Shown here piece by piece: positions 1-9,248 of a stretch of DNA of 64,000 nt; positions within the stretch are counted from its first letter, which is position 1; every line of letters begins with the position of its first letter. Both the position numbers and the translations under genes were made by a program. This DNA is from Pontibacter mangrovi. Its GTDB lineage: Bacteria; Bacteroidota; Bacteroidia; Cytophagales; Hymenobacteraceae. Below the pieces are notes generated by a model. The model worked only from the letters and a program-made list of their open reading frames with translations. It was not told the DNA's origin and ran no database searches. Where the stretch lies: NCBI RefSeq assembly GCF_006385705.1, contig NZ_VFRQ01000018.1, forward strand, positions 1 to 64,000, written 5' to 3'.

Positions 1-107
1 ACTGGCTCTTAAGGCCACAAAACCTAATTAATCTTATTCCTTCCTTTCTTCTCTTTTAACTCAAGTTAGAATATAAACTCAAACATAGGAAAATCTATAG
101 TGCATAA

Positions 108-698
108 ATGCACCATAGCCAAGCCGTTGGCCAAAAACAAAAGAACAAGAAAATGGCTGTAACACCAACTGTTGCGAATGATGATGACTCTCCCTTTTAT
201 AAAATCATGGAAGAAAAGGGGAAAGTATGGGAGAAGATAGCAGGTGAAGTAGGTGCTAAAATAAGCGGCTCTTACAACGCCAACATCTTAGAGTTTGAAA
301 TGACTCAGAAAGTGAATTCGCACCAGCTGAGCGTCTATGGGAAAAGAGAGCTCACCACAGTCAACAACAGGGGAATATTTTCTGAAGTCCTAAAGCTGGA
401 GCTAAATGCTGGTGATATAGACCGTGAAAAGTTCTTGAAGGTAGGCGGGGGAGGCTTTCTGAACATTTTCTTTAACTTGTCTGGTGAATACAGGCACAAA
501 GCTTTTGTTGATGGCTACAAAGTAAAATACAACTCCGCATCAGTCCTCGAAAAAGTAATTAAGACCAAAATCTTCGAAATCTCACAGGTGAACAGGTTGA
601 GCGTTGGTGCTGAAGGACTTAGGCTTGAGGTGCGGGAGATACCTGTGGATGCAAGGCATGCGAGGACGATAAGAGACTTTTGGCAAATTATAAACTAA
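108..698 (+). CDS. Hypothetical protein
   Basis: This 196-residue protein matches no family I recognise. It is soluble, with no signal peptide or membrane segment. Visible landmarks are a Gly-rich stretch (GGGGFLNIFF, around residue 120) and a C-terminal half rich in charged residues and alternating hydrophobics. A second ATG at 153 begins MAVTPTVAND and is an equally plausible start, since neither has a clear ribosome binding site. Base composition is AT-richer than the metabolic genes from 2 kb onward, as is the next gene, which suggests a recently gained patch. The 107 bases before it show nothing recognisable. Confidence 0.6.
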   Translation: MHHSQAVGQKQKNKKMAVTPTVANDDDSPFYKIMEEKGKVWEKIAGEVGAKISGSYNANILEFEMTQKVNSHQLSVYGKRELTTVNNRGIFSEVLKLELNAGDIDREKFLKVGGGGFLNIFFNLSGEYRHKAFVDGYKVKYNSASVLEKVIKTKIFEISQVNRLSVGAEGLRLEVREIPVDARHARTIRDFWQIIN

Positions 699-788
699 GG
701 AAAGTCTTTGGCCAACCTCATGTAAACTCTATGCGTGGCTAATGCCTCATACAAGGTATACACGAGCCATTGTCCTTAACTTCAAAGT

Positions 789-1172
789 ATGAACTTCCTT
801 AACTCCTTATTGTATGTTCGGTATGAAGATAGAAATGCTCTTCAAATTATTGGATGGTGGGAGCTAAGAAGGCCACTCTATAATATTATTGTTTTGGTAT
901 GTGGGCTATTAAGTATGGCAGTGATGCACTTACTGGTTAAGCTGGGACCTGGAGAGGATTTACAAGAACCAATTGCAATTGTTGGGTTTGGCTTTTTATG
1001 CAACTTAGGTTACTCTCTCGGCTGGGTAACTGAAATAATGAATCAGAAGTCACAAACATACGGACCCAAAATGTTTAAAGTGGGTTTATACTTTACTTTG
1101 TTCTGGGTGTTTTTACCAGCGCTGATACATATACTGTTGTGGGTTAGCAGAGGCTTTGAGAGAATGCAGTAA
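789..1172 (+). CDS. Hypothetical small membrane protein
   Basis: The 127-residue product has three hydrophobic segments: roughly residues 30-50 (IIVLVCGLLSMAVMHLLV), 62-82 and 97-118. It should therefore be an inner-membrane protein with short loops. The sequence WWELRRPLYN just before the first segment is a positively charged membrane-proximal region. I recognise no domain. Composition is AT-rich like the gene before it, on the same strand 90 bases upstream, but nothing shows that the two act together. Confidence 0.6.
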   Translation: MNFLNSLLYVRYEDRNALQIIGWWELRRPLYNIIVLVCGLLSMAVMHLLVKLGPGEDLQEPIAIVGFGFLCNLGYSLGWVTEIMNQKSQTYGPKMFKVGLYFTLFWVFLPALIHILLWVSRGFERMQ

Positions 1173-1272
1173 GAAAAACTAACTAAGCATGAACGCCGAC
1201 GGCAAGTATACTTCGTGCTCTGCCTAGCCAACCTGCTGCCTAAAATCGCTATCACCAACCTTAACTATAACC

Positions 1273-1917
1273 ATGAAATCAAACTTTCTACTTTTAGCCT
1301 TGTCAGTGTGTGGCTTTGGGGCACTTGCGCAGTCAAACGAGCCGGTTCAGCCTACGGGTTTGGTAAGTATGACGAAGCTTGAGGCCGGGCTCCAGGGCAT
1401 TGGCGTAGGGTATGAACTCCCTTTCAGTAGCAAATGGTCTGTTAACCTAAGCGCGGGCCTGGGCGGCGGATATTCTATTGAGAAGAACAGCTATGCCAAC
1501 GGGTTCCACAGCACGTTCATTCTCAACGAGCCGGTAGCTTATTTCAGGTCTGAACTCAAGTACACCTATAACCGGCAAAAAAGAATCGAAAAGGGGAAGC
1601 CTGTGCTAAACAACGCCGGCAATTACGTGGCTTTCCAAACCAAGTATGCCACCAGCAGGGTGTTCGGAAGAAGCGACTGGGGCTTTGTTAACGAGCCTTT
1701 GAACAAGACGCTCCTGAACGAGGTGCATTGGGGCATGCAGAGGCCGCTAGGGCAGCGGTTCCTGTACAACCTGCACCTGGGTATAGGCTATGCCAGAGAT
1801 TTCAACTACCGGAATAGCCAGCTTTATCCGGCGGCAGGCCTTCAGTTCGCCTACGTCATCTCTAAAAGAGGCGGCCATAACCAAAATACGGCAACATTAA
1901 GTACAGACACACCCTGA
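1273..1917 (+). CDS. Secreted or outer-membrane hypothetical protein
   Basis: The N-terminus is a signal peptide (MKSNFLLLALSVCGFGALAQ, cleavage after residue 19 or 20). The mature protein of about 195 residues has alternating polar/aromatic strands such as VAYFRSELKYTYNR and FLYNLHLGIGYARDF, as expected for a small outer-membrane beta-barrel or periplasmic beta-rich protein. No named family is recognised. A strong bidirectional terminator follows directly. The region 1173-1272 holds no gene. Confidence 0.65.
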   Translation: MKSNFLLLALSVCGFGALAQSNEPVQPTGLVSMTKLEAGLQGIGVGYELPFSSKWSVNLSAGLGGGYSIEKNSYANGFHSTFILNEPVAYFRSELKYTYNRQKRIEKGKPVLNNAGNYVAFQTKYATSRVFGRSDWGFVNEPLNKTLLNEVHWGMQRPLGQRFLYNLHLGIGYARDFNYRNSQLYPAAGLQFAYVISKRGGHNQNTATLSTDTP

Positions 1918-1929
1918 AGTATAAAAAGA

Positions 1930-1964
1930 CCGGCCTGCCACAGTTAAGTAGCAGGCCGGCTTTT
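1930..1964. terminator. Bidirectional intrinsic terminator
   Basis: A 9-bp GC-rich stem (CCGGCCTGC at 1930-1938 with GCAGGCCGG at 1951-1959) encloses a 12-nt loop. A T-run follows on the plus strand and an A-run precedes it, so it can end both the upstream plus-strand gene and the minus-strand def gene converging from 1986. Confidence 0.85.
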
Positions 1965-1985
1965 CTTTGATTCCAAAGTATAATC

Positions 1986-2555
1986 TTAACGCTTTTTGGT
2001 CATAGACGGAAAGCTCATCTTGTAATCTGCGTCTACCTCACCCTTCGAGATCTTGGAGAGCTTGTTCTTGATCAGGCGCTTTTTCAGGCCGGAGAGGTAA
2101 TCCGTAAACAGGATGCCTTCGATGTGGTCGTACTCGTGCTGGATGACGCGGGCGGTCATGCCGTCGTAGGTGTCCTCGTGCTCGTTCCACTCCTCATCGA
2201 AGTAGCGGATCACGATACGCTCGGGGCGGTACACCACCTCGCGCACACCCGGTATGCTCAGGCAGCCTTCCTCAAAGCCCCACTCTTCGCCGTCTTCCTC
2301 CACAATCTCCGGGTTAATAAAGGCCTTTTTCACGCCTTTGCCCTTGTCCTCATCGTCCATCATCGGCTCCGAGTCGATCACGAACAGGCGGATGCCCTTG
2401 CTGATCTGCGGGGCGGCCAACCCAACACCGTGGGCGTGGTACATGGTGGCGAACATATCGTCAACGAGCTCTTTCAGCTCCGGGAAGTCCTGCGGAATAT
2501 CCTGCGCCGGCTCTTTCAGTACCGGGTCTCCGTAGGCGGTAATTGGGTAAATCAT
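1986..2555 (-). CDS. def: Peptide deformylase
   Basis: The enzyme removes the formyl group from the N-terminal methionine of new proteins in the cytoplasm. All three signature motifs are present in the 189-residue sequence: HGVGLAAPQI (motif 1), EEGCLSIPG with the metal-binding Cys (motif 2), and QHEYDHIEG with the two metal His and the catalytic Glu (motif 3). The length is normal. The start codon overlaps the ruvX stop as ATGA, so the two genes are probably translationally coupled. The ruvX-def pairing is common in Bacteroidota. Confidence 0.97.
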   Translation of the reverse strand: MIYPITAYGDPVLKEPAQDIPQDFPELKELVDDMFATMYHAHGVGLAAPQISKGIRLFVIDSEPMMDDEDKGKGVKKAFINPEIVEEDGEEWGFEEGCLSIPGVREVVYRPERIVIRYFDEEWNEHEDTYDGMTARVIQHEYDHIEGILFTDYLSGLKKRLIKNKLSKISKGEVDADYKMSFPSMTKKR

Positions 2556-2968
2556 ATACTTCTGCTTTCTAAATACGATTGTAAAATAATGGCCGCGCTG
2601 ATGCGGTCTACGTTGCCTTTGTCCTGACGGTCTTTCTTCTTCATGCCTCCGCTCAACATTGCCTGCTGGGCTATTTTGGAGGTAAAGCGCTCATCTATTA
2701 AATGCACCGGAATGCCTGGAAAAGCTTTCTGCAACTGCCTGTGGAAACCCACCACATGCTGCGTCGCATCAGTGTCCTCGCCGGACAGGCGCTTGGGCAT
2801 GCCCAGCACAAAGGCCTCCACGGGCTCGCGCTGCACATAGTCCTTCAGATAGGTTAACACATCTTTGGCATGAACGGTTTCTAATGGGTTGGCAATGATC
2901 TGCAACACATCGGTTGCTGCCAGCCCCACACGCTTGGTTCCGTAGTCAATTGCCAGAATTCTGCCCAT
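2552..2968 (-). CDS. ruvX: Holliday junction resolvase-like RuvX/YqgF
   Basis: This is a 138-residue member of the YqgF/RuvX RNase H-fold family, proposed to act in pre-16S rRNA 5' maturation or as a Holliday-junction resolvase. The N-terminal motif GRILAIDYGTKRVGLA carries the first catalytic Asp; VHLIDERFTSKIA and the C-terminal DRISAAIILQSYLE carry the other acidic residues. The reading frame is open up to 3091, but the family starts at MGRILAI (ATG at 2968), and the extra upstream residues would overlap the next gene, so the short start is chosen. It overlaps def by four bases. Confidence 0.92.
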   Translation of the reverse strand: MGRILAIDYGTKRVGLAATDVLQIIANPLETVHAKDVLTYLKDYVQREPVEAFVLGMPKRLSGEDTDATQHVVGFHRQLQKAFPGIPVHLIDERFTSKIAQQAMLSGGMKKKDRQDKGNVDRISAAIILQSYLESRSI

Positions 2969-3050
2969 TAGTATACCTTTAGGCTGCAAAGGTACGGATT
3001 TTAATGATTGATAACCACCTGGCTGCGGGCCAGCATTAATGGGCTGTACG

Positions 3051-5471
3051 TTACAGCTTAAACTCCAGGGTAACGTAGTAGTTGCGGGCATCCGACGGGA
3101 TAATGCCGGGGCCGGGGTAGCCGGTGGCGCGGCGCGTAAAGTAGCGGTTATCGGTCAGGTTGTTAATGCCGGACTCCAGTGTGAAGCGCCTGTAGGTATA
3201 GCTGCCCGAGAGGTCCATTACCCAGTAAGCCGGTATCATGCCCACCACGGCGGTCGGCTCCAGCTTACTGTTTTCTGCGTCCGTGTACTGTTTGGCAGTG
3301 TAGCTGTACTGGTAGGCCAACTTAAAGTTGTTTCGCTTGAACGCAAGACCTGTTTTGGCTATGATGGCTGGCGCCATCTCCACTTGGTTTCCATCAACCG
3401 ATTTATCTGGCGAGTCATACACCGTATGCACCAGCGTAATGTTGGAGAAAGCAGAGAGGCTGGTTGGGTGATCTGCGCCATAGTATAGCTTCAGCAGGTC
3501 GGCTTCCACAAAAGTTTCCAGGCCATAATGGTAAGAGTCTCCCACATTGGTGCGGATGCGCTCAATCACATAATTCTCATTCGCCCTGCTCAAAAAGTTG
3601 ATCCGATCCTTGTAGGCTAGATAAAACAGGCTGGCGTCGTAGTTTAGCACACCACTGATGTTGCCTCTTAAGCCAAGGTCTGTGCTGTAGCCGCTTTCAT
3701 CCTGCATGTTCTGGTCCGGGAATTGGTTCGGGTTGATCACGCGCATGTCGTTGAAGTTGATGGCGCGGTAGTTCTGGGAGAAGTTGCCGTATACTTCCAT
3801 CTGTTCGCTCGGCTTATAGCTCAGGCCCACGCCCAGCAACAGCACGTTCCGGGAGCTTTCCCGCTCCTCGGGCACCACTTTGTCGCGTACCACATTCCCG
3901 GCCTGGTCAGCCTTCACATCGCGGTAACTGCCGTCGGCGTTCGTGTTGATCCACTCGTAGCGCACGCCCGGGGTTATACTTAGCGTTGGCGTGAGGTTGA
4001 AGATGTTCTCGGCAAAAAGAGCCACGTTGCGGCTCAGGTAGTCGTAGCTGGATTTGTTAGGCGCCCCAGTCTCGGAGTAGAAGCTGAAGTTAGCGTCAGC
4101 CGCCAGGGAGCCGTCGCCCTGCTTCTGGTCGGTGAAGCCGCGGTAGTAGCGGGCACCCACCAACAGCGTAGAGAAGGAGCTGCCTAGGTCGTAGCGATGG
4201 ATGAGGCGCGTTTCGTTGCCGAAGTTGCGGAACTGGTCCTGCAAAAGCGTACGCGGCTGCGACAGGTCGTCCGGGCGGCTAATCTTGCCCATAAAGCCCA
4301 GGGCATCGCGCTGCGCCAGCAAACCAAAGTTGCGGATGTTGAGCTTGGTGCGCTCGCTCAGGCGGTAGTCCAGCGTCAGGGCCATCAGGTTCCAGTTCAC
4401 CTTAAACCAGTTGCGGTCGCGAACAGATTGCCGGGCATCCCGCTCAAACTCAACATCGCTTAAGCCGCCGGGCTGCTGCGCCAGGTAGTCCATGTAAGTA
4501 TAGTCGAAGCCGATCTCCAGTTTCTCGGTAGGCTTGTAGTGCACAGAGCTGAAGGCGGTGTGGGCATCAAAGCCGGAGTTGTCACGCCAGCCGTCGCCGC
4601 GCTTGTACTGGTAAAAACCGTAGTAGTGGAACTTGCCTTTGCTGCCGCCAACGCTGTTGAAGGAGTTAAACAATCCCCACGAACCTGCCGTCTGGCGGGT
4701 GGTCAGCTCAAACGGCTTGTCCTCCGGGCCTTCCTTCATCACAAAGTTGATCATGCCGCCGAACTGCGTGCCGTACTGCAAAGAGGCCGCGCCGCGCACC
4801 ACCTCTATGCGGTCTACTGCCTCGGTGGGCGGGGTGTAATAGCTTTCCGGGTAGCCCAGAGCATCGGCCGAAATGTCGTAGCCGTTCTGGCGGGTGTTGA
4901 AGTTGGAGGTACGGTTCGGGCTGAGGCCACGGCCCCCGATGCCCAGCTGCAGCCCGGCGCCGTCGCTCTCCCAGATGTTAAGGCCGGCCACTTTGGCAAA
5001 AACTTGGCGGCTGTTGTTGGTGGCTTTGTTGGCCGTGATGTCGCTGAGCACCACCACCTCGCTCTTCTTGCCCTCGTAAATGGCGGCGCCCTCCACCGAG
5101 TTCAGGCGGGTAATACCGAAAGTCTTTTCGCGCTCGCCCTTCACGTTCACCTCGCGCAGTTGCCCCTCCAGCTGCTTCAGCGAGAAATCAAGTATAACGT
5201 CGCTGTTGCTGATGGTCACCTGCTGCGTTGCCGAGCCCCAGCCCACGCTGTAGGCCGTTAAGGTATAAACACCGGGAGCCAGGTCGGCTATGGTAAAGTT
5301 TCCTTTGGAATCTGCCTTAAAAAGAGAGCCGGTGTTGGTAAGCAGCACCTCGGCCTGCGGCACCGGCTGCTGTGTGGCGGTGCTGGTAATTTTACCAGCG
5401 ATGGAGAAGGTTTGGGCCAGTGCAGCCAGCGAGCTGCAGAGCACCAGAGCGATAGTGAGCGTTACGCGCAT
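3051..5471 (-). CDS. TonB-dependent receptor, FecA-like
   Basis: This is an 806-residue outer-membrane active transporter. A signal peptide (residues 1-19) precedes a carboxypeptidase-regulatory-like beta-sandwich (about 20-95), a plug domain (about 110-245, including VDRIEVVRGAASLQYGTQFGG) and a 22-strand-type barrel ending in aromatic-rich YVTLEFKL. The plug resembles Fe(III)-dicitrate receptors. It is the last gene of the DUF4856-imelysin-HTTM-receptor operon and starts 6 bp after the HTTM gene. With the Fur-like sites upstream of the operon, an iron or iron-chelate substrate is the best inference. Heme or another metal is possible. Confidence 0.92.
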   Translation of the reverse strand: MRVTLTIALVLCSSLAALAQTFSIAGKITSTATQQPVPQAEVLLTNTGSLFKADSKGNFTIADLAPGVYTLTAYSVGWGSATQQVTISNSDVILDFSLKQLEGQLREVNVKGEREKTFGITRLNSVEGAAIYEGKKSEVVVLSDITANKATNNSRQVFAKVAGLNIWESDGAGLQLGIGGRGLSPNRTSNFNTRQNGYDISADALGYPESYYTPPTEAVDRIEVVRGAASLQYGTQFGGMINFVMKEGPEDKPFELTTRQTAGSWGLFNSFNSVGGSKGKFHYYGFYQYKRGDGWRDNSGFDAHTAFSSVHYKPTEKLEIGFDYTYMDYLAQQPGGLSDVEFERDARQSVRDRNWFKVNWNLMALTLDYRLSERTKLNIRNFGLLAQRDALGFMGKISRPDDLSQPRTLLQDQFRNFGNETRLIHRYDLGSSFSTLLVGARYYRGFTDQKQGDGSLAADANFSFYSETGAPNKSSYDYLSRNVALFAENIFNLTPTLSITPGVRYEWINTNADGSYRDVKADQAGNVVRDKVVPEERESSRNVLLLGVGLSYKPSEQMEVYGNFSQNYRAINFNDMRVINPNQFPDQNMQDESGYSTDLGLRGNISGVLNYDASLFYLAYKDRINFLSRANENYVIERIRTNVGDSYHYGLETFVEADLLKLYYGADHPTSLSAFSNITLVHTVYDSPDKSVDGNQVEMAPAIIAKTGLAFKRNNFKLAYQYSYTAKQYTDAENSKLEPTAVVGMIPAYWVMDLSGSYTYRRFTLESGINNLTDNRYFTRRATGYPGPGIIPSDARNYYVTLEFKL

Positions 5472-5477
5472 TGTCTT

Positions 5478-6848
5478 TTATTTCTGCCCCAAGGCCTCTT
5501 GCGGCGGAGCGTCTTGTTCTAAAGGTAATATCCAGGGCTTGGGCAGGAAGCTGTCTTTTTCGGCCGCTAAATTAACGGTTGGGTCGATTAAAAGCCTGCT
5601 GCTGCGGCCATTCATCGCTACGTATACTTCGGCACGCACCTGCGCACCGGGTATGCCGCGGGAGGCAAAGTCCTGCTGCAGCATGTGGGCAAACTGCAGG
5701 AGCATGTCGGGTTGGGTGGCTACTTGTTTTTCCTGCGTGACGGTCAGGTAATCGCGGTTGTTGATCTCTATTTCGCGTCCGGTCTTAGGGTCGCGCACAT
5801 AGAAGAAGGCTGTTCCGGTTTTCTCCATCAGCATTACGCGCCACGAGAAGCGGTAGCCCTGCTCGGTCCAGAAAAGCGGGCCTGGGTAAAGTATAAAGCG
5901 CCACGGCACCAGCACCTGCAGCACAAAGTATACTGCCACCAAACGCAGCAGCGGCTGCGCCGATACCTCCGCAAATTTCGGGAAAATAGGCTTTCGCACC
6001 TTAGCCATACTTCTAAGCCCATTCAGCACCCGCTCATGGAAGCCCTCGGAGAAGAAGATCAGCGTACTGGCCATCATAATGTAAGGGAACATGCCGATCT
6101 GGAACAGCACCGCCGTGAGCACGTGGAACACGATCACCGTAAGGTAGGCCAACGGCCGGCTCTTGCGCCAGCTCAGGAAAAATGGAATCGTGAGGTCATA
6201 AAAAGCGCCGAACCAGCTGAACAGGTAGGCCACCCATACTTTGTCGAGCCACGGGCCGATGAGCGGCAGGTGCGTGTGGGCCGGCAGCCAGTAGCGCAGC
6301 GGCATGGCCTCCAGCAGCCAGTCGGGGTTGAGCTTGGCCACGCCGGCATAGAAGTACACCAGCCCCAGCTGCAGCTGAAAGATCAGCACCGTCCAGCGCG
6401 GCACGTGGCTTACCCAGGTATGCGGGTTGCGCAGCACATCCAGCGAAAAATGCCGGTTAGCCGGCACCAGCACCAGCAGCAGCGCCACCACGCTGACAAA
6501 GTAGTAGTGGTTGAGGTAATTGGTCTTGTCGATGAGCTCGACGTAGGTAAAGCTCAGGAAGAACAGTAGCGCCGACAGGCGGTAGAACAGCCCGAGCAAC
6601 ATGCCCAGCGCCGCCACGGCCATCATGGTAAACAGCGCATACATGCCTGCCTCGCCCAGCGGCCGCACCCACTCAAAGCCATAGTAAGTAAAGTATACCT
6701 TGGGCTGCACGTACAGCTCCGTTACCCAACCCTTAGCCATAAAGCGTATGATACTGGCCAGCATCATACCGCCAAAAATAACGCGGAAGGCCGCCAGCGG
6801 AGCTGCGGAAACAGGAGCAGTAAGGTATGGCTTCAGCTTCTGGAGCAT
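5478..6848 (-). CDS. HTTM domain membrane protein
   Basis: The 456-residue protein starts with a multi-spanning HTTM region: hydrophobic helices include FRVIFGGMMLASIIRF, MYALFTMMAVAALGMLLGLF, LVFYFYAGVAKLNPDWL-like segments and VIVFHVLTAVLFQIGMF. HTTM is the membrane part shared with vitamin K-dependent gamma-carboxylase. The last 130 residues form a soluble domain. In the family this fold is linked to quinol-dependent modification chemistry, but no function is established here. Its place between imelysin and the TonB receptor in one operon suggests a role in iron acquisition, possibly modification or reduction. The role is inference; the fold call is firm. Confidence 0.82.
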   Translation of the reverse strand: MLQKLKPYLTAPVSAAPLAAFRVIFGGMMLASIIRFMAKGWVTELYVQPKVYFTYYGFEWVRPLGEAGMYALFTMMAVAALGMLLGLFYRLSALLFFLSFTYVELIDKTNYLNHYYFVSVVALLLVLVPANRHFSLDVLRNPHTWVSHVPRWTVLIFQLQLGLVYFYAGVAKLNPDWLLEAMPLRYWLPAHTHLPLIGPWLDKVWVAYLFSWFGAFYDLTIPFFLSWRKSRPLAYLTVIVFHVLTAVLFQIGMFPYIMMASTLIFFSEGFHERVLNGLRSMAKVRKPIFPKFAEVSAQPLLRLVAVYFVLQVLVPWRFILYPGPLFWTEQGYRFSWRVMLMEKTGTAFFYVRDPKTGREIEINNRDYLTVTQEKQVATQPDMLLQFAHMLQQDFASRGIPGAQVRAEVYVAMNGRSSRLLIDPTVNLAAEKDSFLPKPWILPLEQDAPPQEALGQK

Positions 6849-6915
6849 GGGTTAAAGTATATTTTTATACTTCCTGCGGTCACACCTGTAAGTATAGCCG
6901 CAGGAAGAGGTAAGG

Positions 6916-8031
6916 TTAATCGCCGTCGTTATCGGTGTATGAGATGGTAACGCCCAGTGCGGCTGGCATGTCGGTTTTGGTCAGCACGATGAGCTTCTGC
7001 AGCTCGTCGTATACCTTGAGCACGGCCGGCTGCTGCGTGGTCACCGCCTCAGAAAGCGGCCCTTGCACAGCGTTCGCGGCAGCCAGCGCGGCATCAAACT
7101 GCGCCTCAATGGCATCAGAGAGCATCCCGTTTTCGTAAGGCGCCTGTACGTGGTCCAGGTAGTCATCCAGCCCAGGGCCGTTGGCGCCGCTTGGCGTCAT
7201 GCCCATAAAGATGGCCTTTTCAGCCTGGATGCTCTGCTTCAGCAGCTCCAGCGAGGTTTGGCTATAATAGGCTTCCACTTTGTCTGGCAGTGCGGTGCCT
7301 GAGGTGGACTTTCCGGCTGGCAGCCCGACTTTATACCTCTTGGTCACATCGATGTCGGAGTTAAGCCCATTTACCAGGTTGCCCACAGCGCTGCCCACGG
7401 CGGTGCCTTGTGCTTTCATAAAGGTAGCGGCATAGTCGCCGCTGGTCCAGCCGTTGTACACGGCCTCCGCGCGCTGCTGAACCAGGTTGGTAACGTCCTG
7501 CAGGTACTTTTTGCGGTTAGCTGCGTTGGTGCCGGAAGTATACTGCTCTACCACGGCAGCCTCTGTGCCGGCGCCATACAGCAGGTAATCCAGGGCCGGG
7601 AAGCCCTTGGCCGCGTAGTTGGCGGTAAGCTGCAAATCGTAAGTGCCGGAGGAAATGTTGCTCTCGATCTGGCTCGTGGCGGTAGGGTAGGTGTTCAGGT
7701 TGGTACGCAGCATCTGCTCGTCTGCCGGGCCAAACTCATACACGCTCACGTCCTGCCAGGCCAGGTAGGCCTGCTGGTAAGCCGTGCGGGCCGCGGCCAG
7801 GCTTTCGGCCGTCGGCGAAGCCACAAAAGCATCGGCGGCAGTGGCCATGGCCTCTACTTTATCTTTGAAGTTGCCATAGGCCGGCATGATCAGGTTATCG
7901 GCATAGTTTGCCACCATGGCCTGGCGGTCGTAGTCGTTGTCGGGGCTGCTGTCCTCGCTGTCGGAGCCGCAGCTACTGAGCAGGGCCAGGCAGGCCAGCG
8001 CCATTACCGAGTATCTTTTCAAGTCTTTCAT
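6916..8031 (-). CDS. Imelysin-family (M75-like) lipoprotein
   Basis: This is a 371-residue secreted lipoprotein: the signal peptide ends in the lipobox LSSC with Cys21, followed by an acidic linker. The rest is the helical imelysin fold seen in iron-regulated proteins such as IrpA, for example the AYQQAYLAWQDVSVYEFGP segment. The family motif GxHxxE appears at residues 143-148 as GFPALD, so the putative His/Glu ligands are replaced. That argues against peptidase activity and leaves iron or ligand binding as the likely role. It lies between the DUF4856 and HTTM genes of the iron operon. Confidence 0.9.
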   Translation of the reverse strand: MKDLKRYSVMALACLALLSSCGSDSEDSSPDNDYDRQAMVANYADNLIMPAYGNFKDKVEAMATAADAFVASPTAESLAAARTAYQQAYLAWQDVSVYEFGPADEQMLRTNLNTYPTATSQIESNISSGTYDLQLTANYAAKGFPALDYLLYGAGTEAAVVEQYTSGTNAANRKKYLQDVTNLVQQRAEAVYNGWTSGDYAATFMKAQGTAVGSAVGNLVNGLNSDIDVTKRYKVGLPAGKSTSGTALPDKVEAYYSQTSLELLKQSIQAEKAIFMGMTPSGANGPGLDDYLDHVQAPYENGMLSDAIEAQFDAALAAANAVQGPLSEAVTTQQPAVLKVYDELQKLIVLTKTDMPAALGVTISYTDNDGD

Positions 8032-8056
8032 ACTTATACTTTTAAAACGCGAAAAG

Positions 8057-8093
8057 GCAGCAGCTGTGGGAATGGCCTCTCCTCAGCTGCTGC
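8057..8093 (-). terminator. Intra-operon hairpin, possible attenuator
   Basis: A 10-bp stem (GCAGCAGCTG at 8057-8066 with CAGCTGCTGC at 8084-8093) lies between the DUF4856 and imelysin genes. In the minus-strand RNA it is followed by CCUUUUC, a weak U-run. It may partly terminate transcription, or protect the upstream mRNA, to set the ratio of the two lipoproteins. Confidence 0.5.
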
Positions 8094-8126
8094 ACTTATC
8101 TAAAACACTAACTATTGTAGTAGGCG

Positions 8127-9233
8127 CTACAGTTGGCCTTTAATGCTATCCATGCCATAAGCAGTGCTCAGGGTGTTGATGGCGTTGCTGATATCGTCTG
8201 CTGTTGTCTCGTACAGGTTGGTGCCGATGGCGTCCATCACCTCCTGGTACTTGTCGTCTGTCAGTTTGCGGTCAGACTTGTACTGCAGGCCCATCACAAA
8301 ACCCATTGCCTCAGACAGGTAGTGGCTTTTCTTCGCCTGGTCTGCTACGTTCTCCTTGGCGGCGTTCAGCTCATGTATGGCTGCGGCGGCTACCAAGCGC
8401 TCCCACTCGGTGCGCACGGTGGCGGCAGCTTCCTCTTTGCCTTTCATGTCTTTGGCAGAGATGGCGGCGCGGCCTTTCAGGAAGGCGTCCATGATAGCCT
8501 TGTTGCTACCCAACGCAGCGTCTACCTGGTTGCTGTAGTTGGCCCAGAACTGTGCGCCGTCGGTAGTGGCCGGGAAATCCTTTGGGGCGCCGAAATAACC
8601 GAAGGCTTCATCCCAGTGGTGCTCCATCGCAGTGCCTTCGTCCTCGGTAACAGTGGTGTTATCCACGGCAGCACCGATTTTCTCCTCGGTCAGGTAGCCG
8701 TCCACCGCCTGGTAGTAGAAAACAGCCCCCATCAGGCCCTTCTGGATCACCTGCGCCAGCTCCACGCCGTTTGCGTTCACCAGGTAGCTTCTTTGGCCGT
8801 CGGCGGAGGTAAGGATACCGGCTTTGCCGCTAATGGCAGGCGTTGTGCCCAGCAGGCTGGCCTGTGCCACCTCGTCAAAATAACCCTCAAACGTTTCCTG
8901 GGCTGTTAGTATGGTCTTGTTCTTCAGCTGCTTGGTAGTGGCCTCGTTCAGGCTGGCGTCCGAGAAGGGGCTGTTAGCGTTGGCATACATGTCCTTCATC
9001 AGCTGCGCATCAAGCTGAGCGCCTTCATGGCCGGTTTTGATGTAGTTGCTTAGCTCCGTCAGCATGTCCATCCGGGTGATCTGGCCAGCGTAGTTCACGT
9101 TCTCAAAGTTGTAAGTAGACGGCACGTTGTAAGACGGTGCGTCTTCATCGTCATCGGAGCAGGAGGTAAAAGCTACGCAGGCGGCTAGTCCTACAAAGGC
9201 CAGGGCTGTGTGTCTTTTGATTGAGTTAAGCAT
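8127..9233 (-). CDS. DUF4856 lipoprotein, iron-operon associated
   Basis: The 368-residue lipoprotein has a lipobox FTSC with Cys25, an Asp/Glu-rich tether (SDDDEDAP) and a long helical domain. The opening YNFENVNYAGQITRMDMLTEL and the later HHWDEAFGYFGAP segment fit the DUF4856 family. That family commonly sits beside imelysin proteins in Bacteroidota. No activity is established; binding of iron or heme at the cell surface is inference. It is the first gene of the operon and lies directly under the Fur-like sites. Confidence 0.82.
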   Translation of the reverse strand: MLNSIKRHTALAFVGLAACVAFTSCSDDDEDAPSYNVPSTYNFENVNYAGQITRMDMLTELSNYIKTGHEGAQLDAQLMKDMYANANSPFSDASLNEATTKQLKNKTILTAQETFEGYFDEVAQASLLGTTPAISGKAGILTSADGQRSYLVNANGVELAQVIQKGLMGAVFYYQAVDGYLTEEKIGAAVDNTTVTEDEGTAMEHHWDEAFGYFGAPKDFPATTDGAQFWANYSNQVDAALGSNKAIMDAFLKGRAAISAKDMKGKEEAAATVRTEWERLVAAAAIHELNAAKENVADQAKKSHYLSEAMGFVMGLQYKSDRKLTDDKYQEVMDAIGTNLYETTADDISNAINTLSTAYGMDSIKGQL

Positions 9234-9248
9234 GCAGTGTCGTATGTT

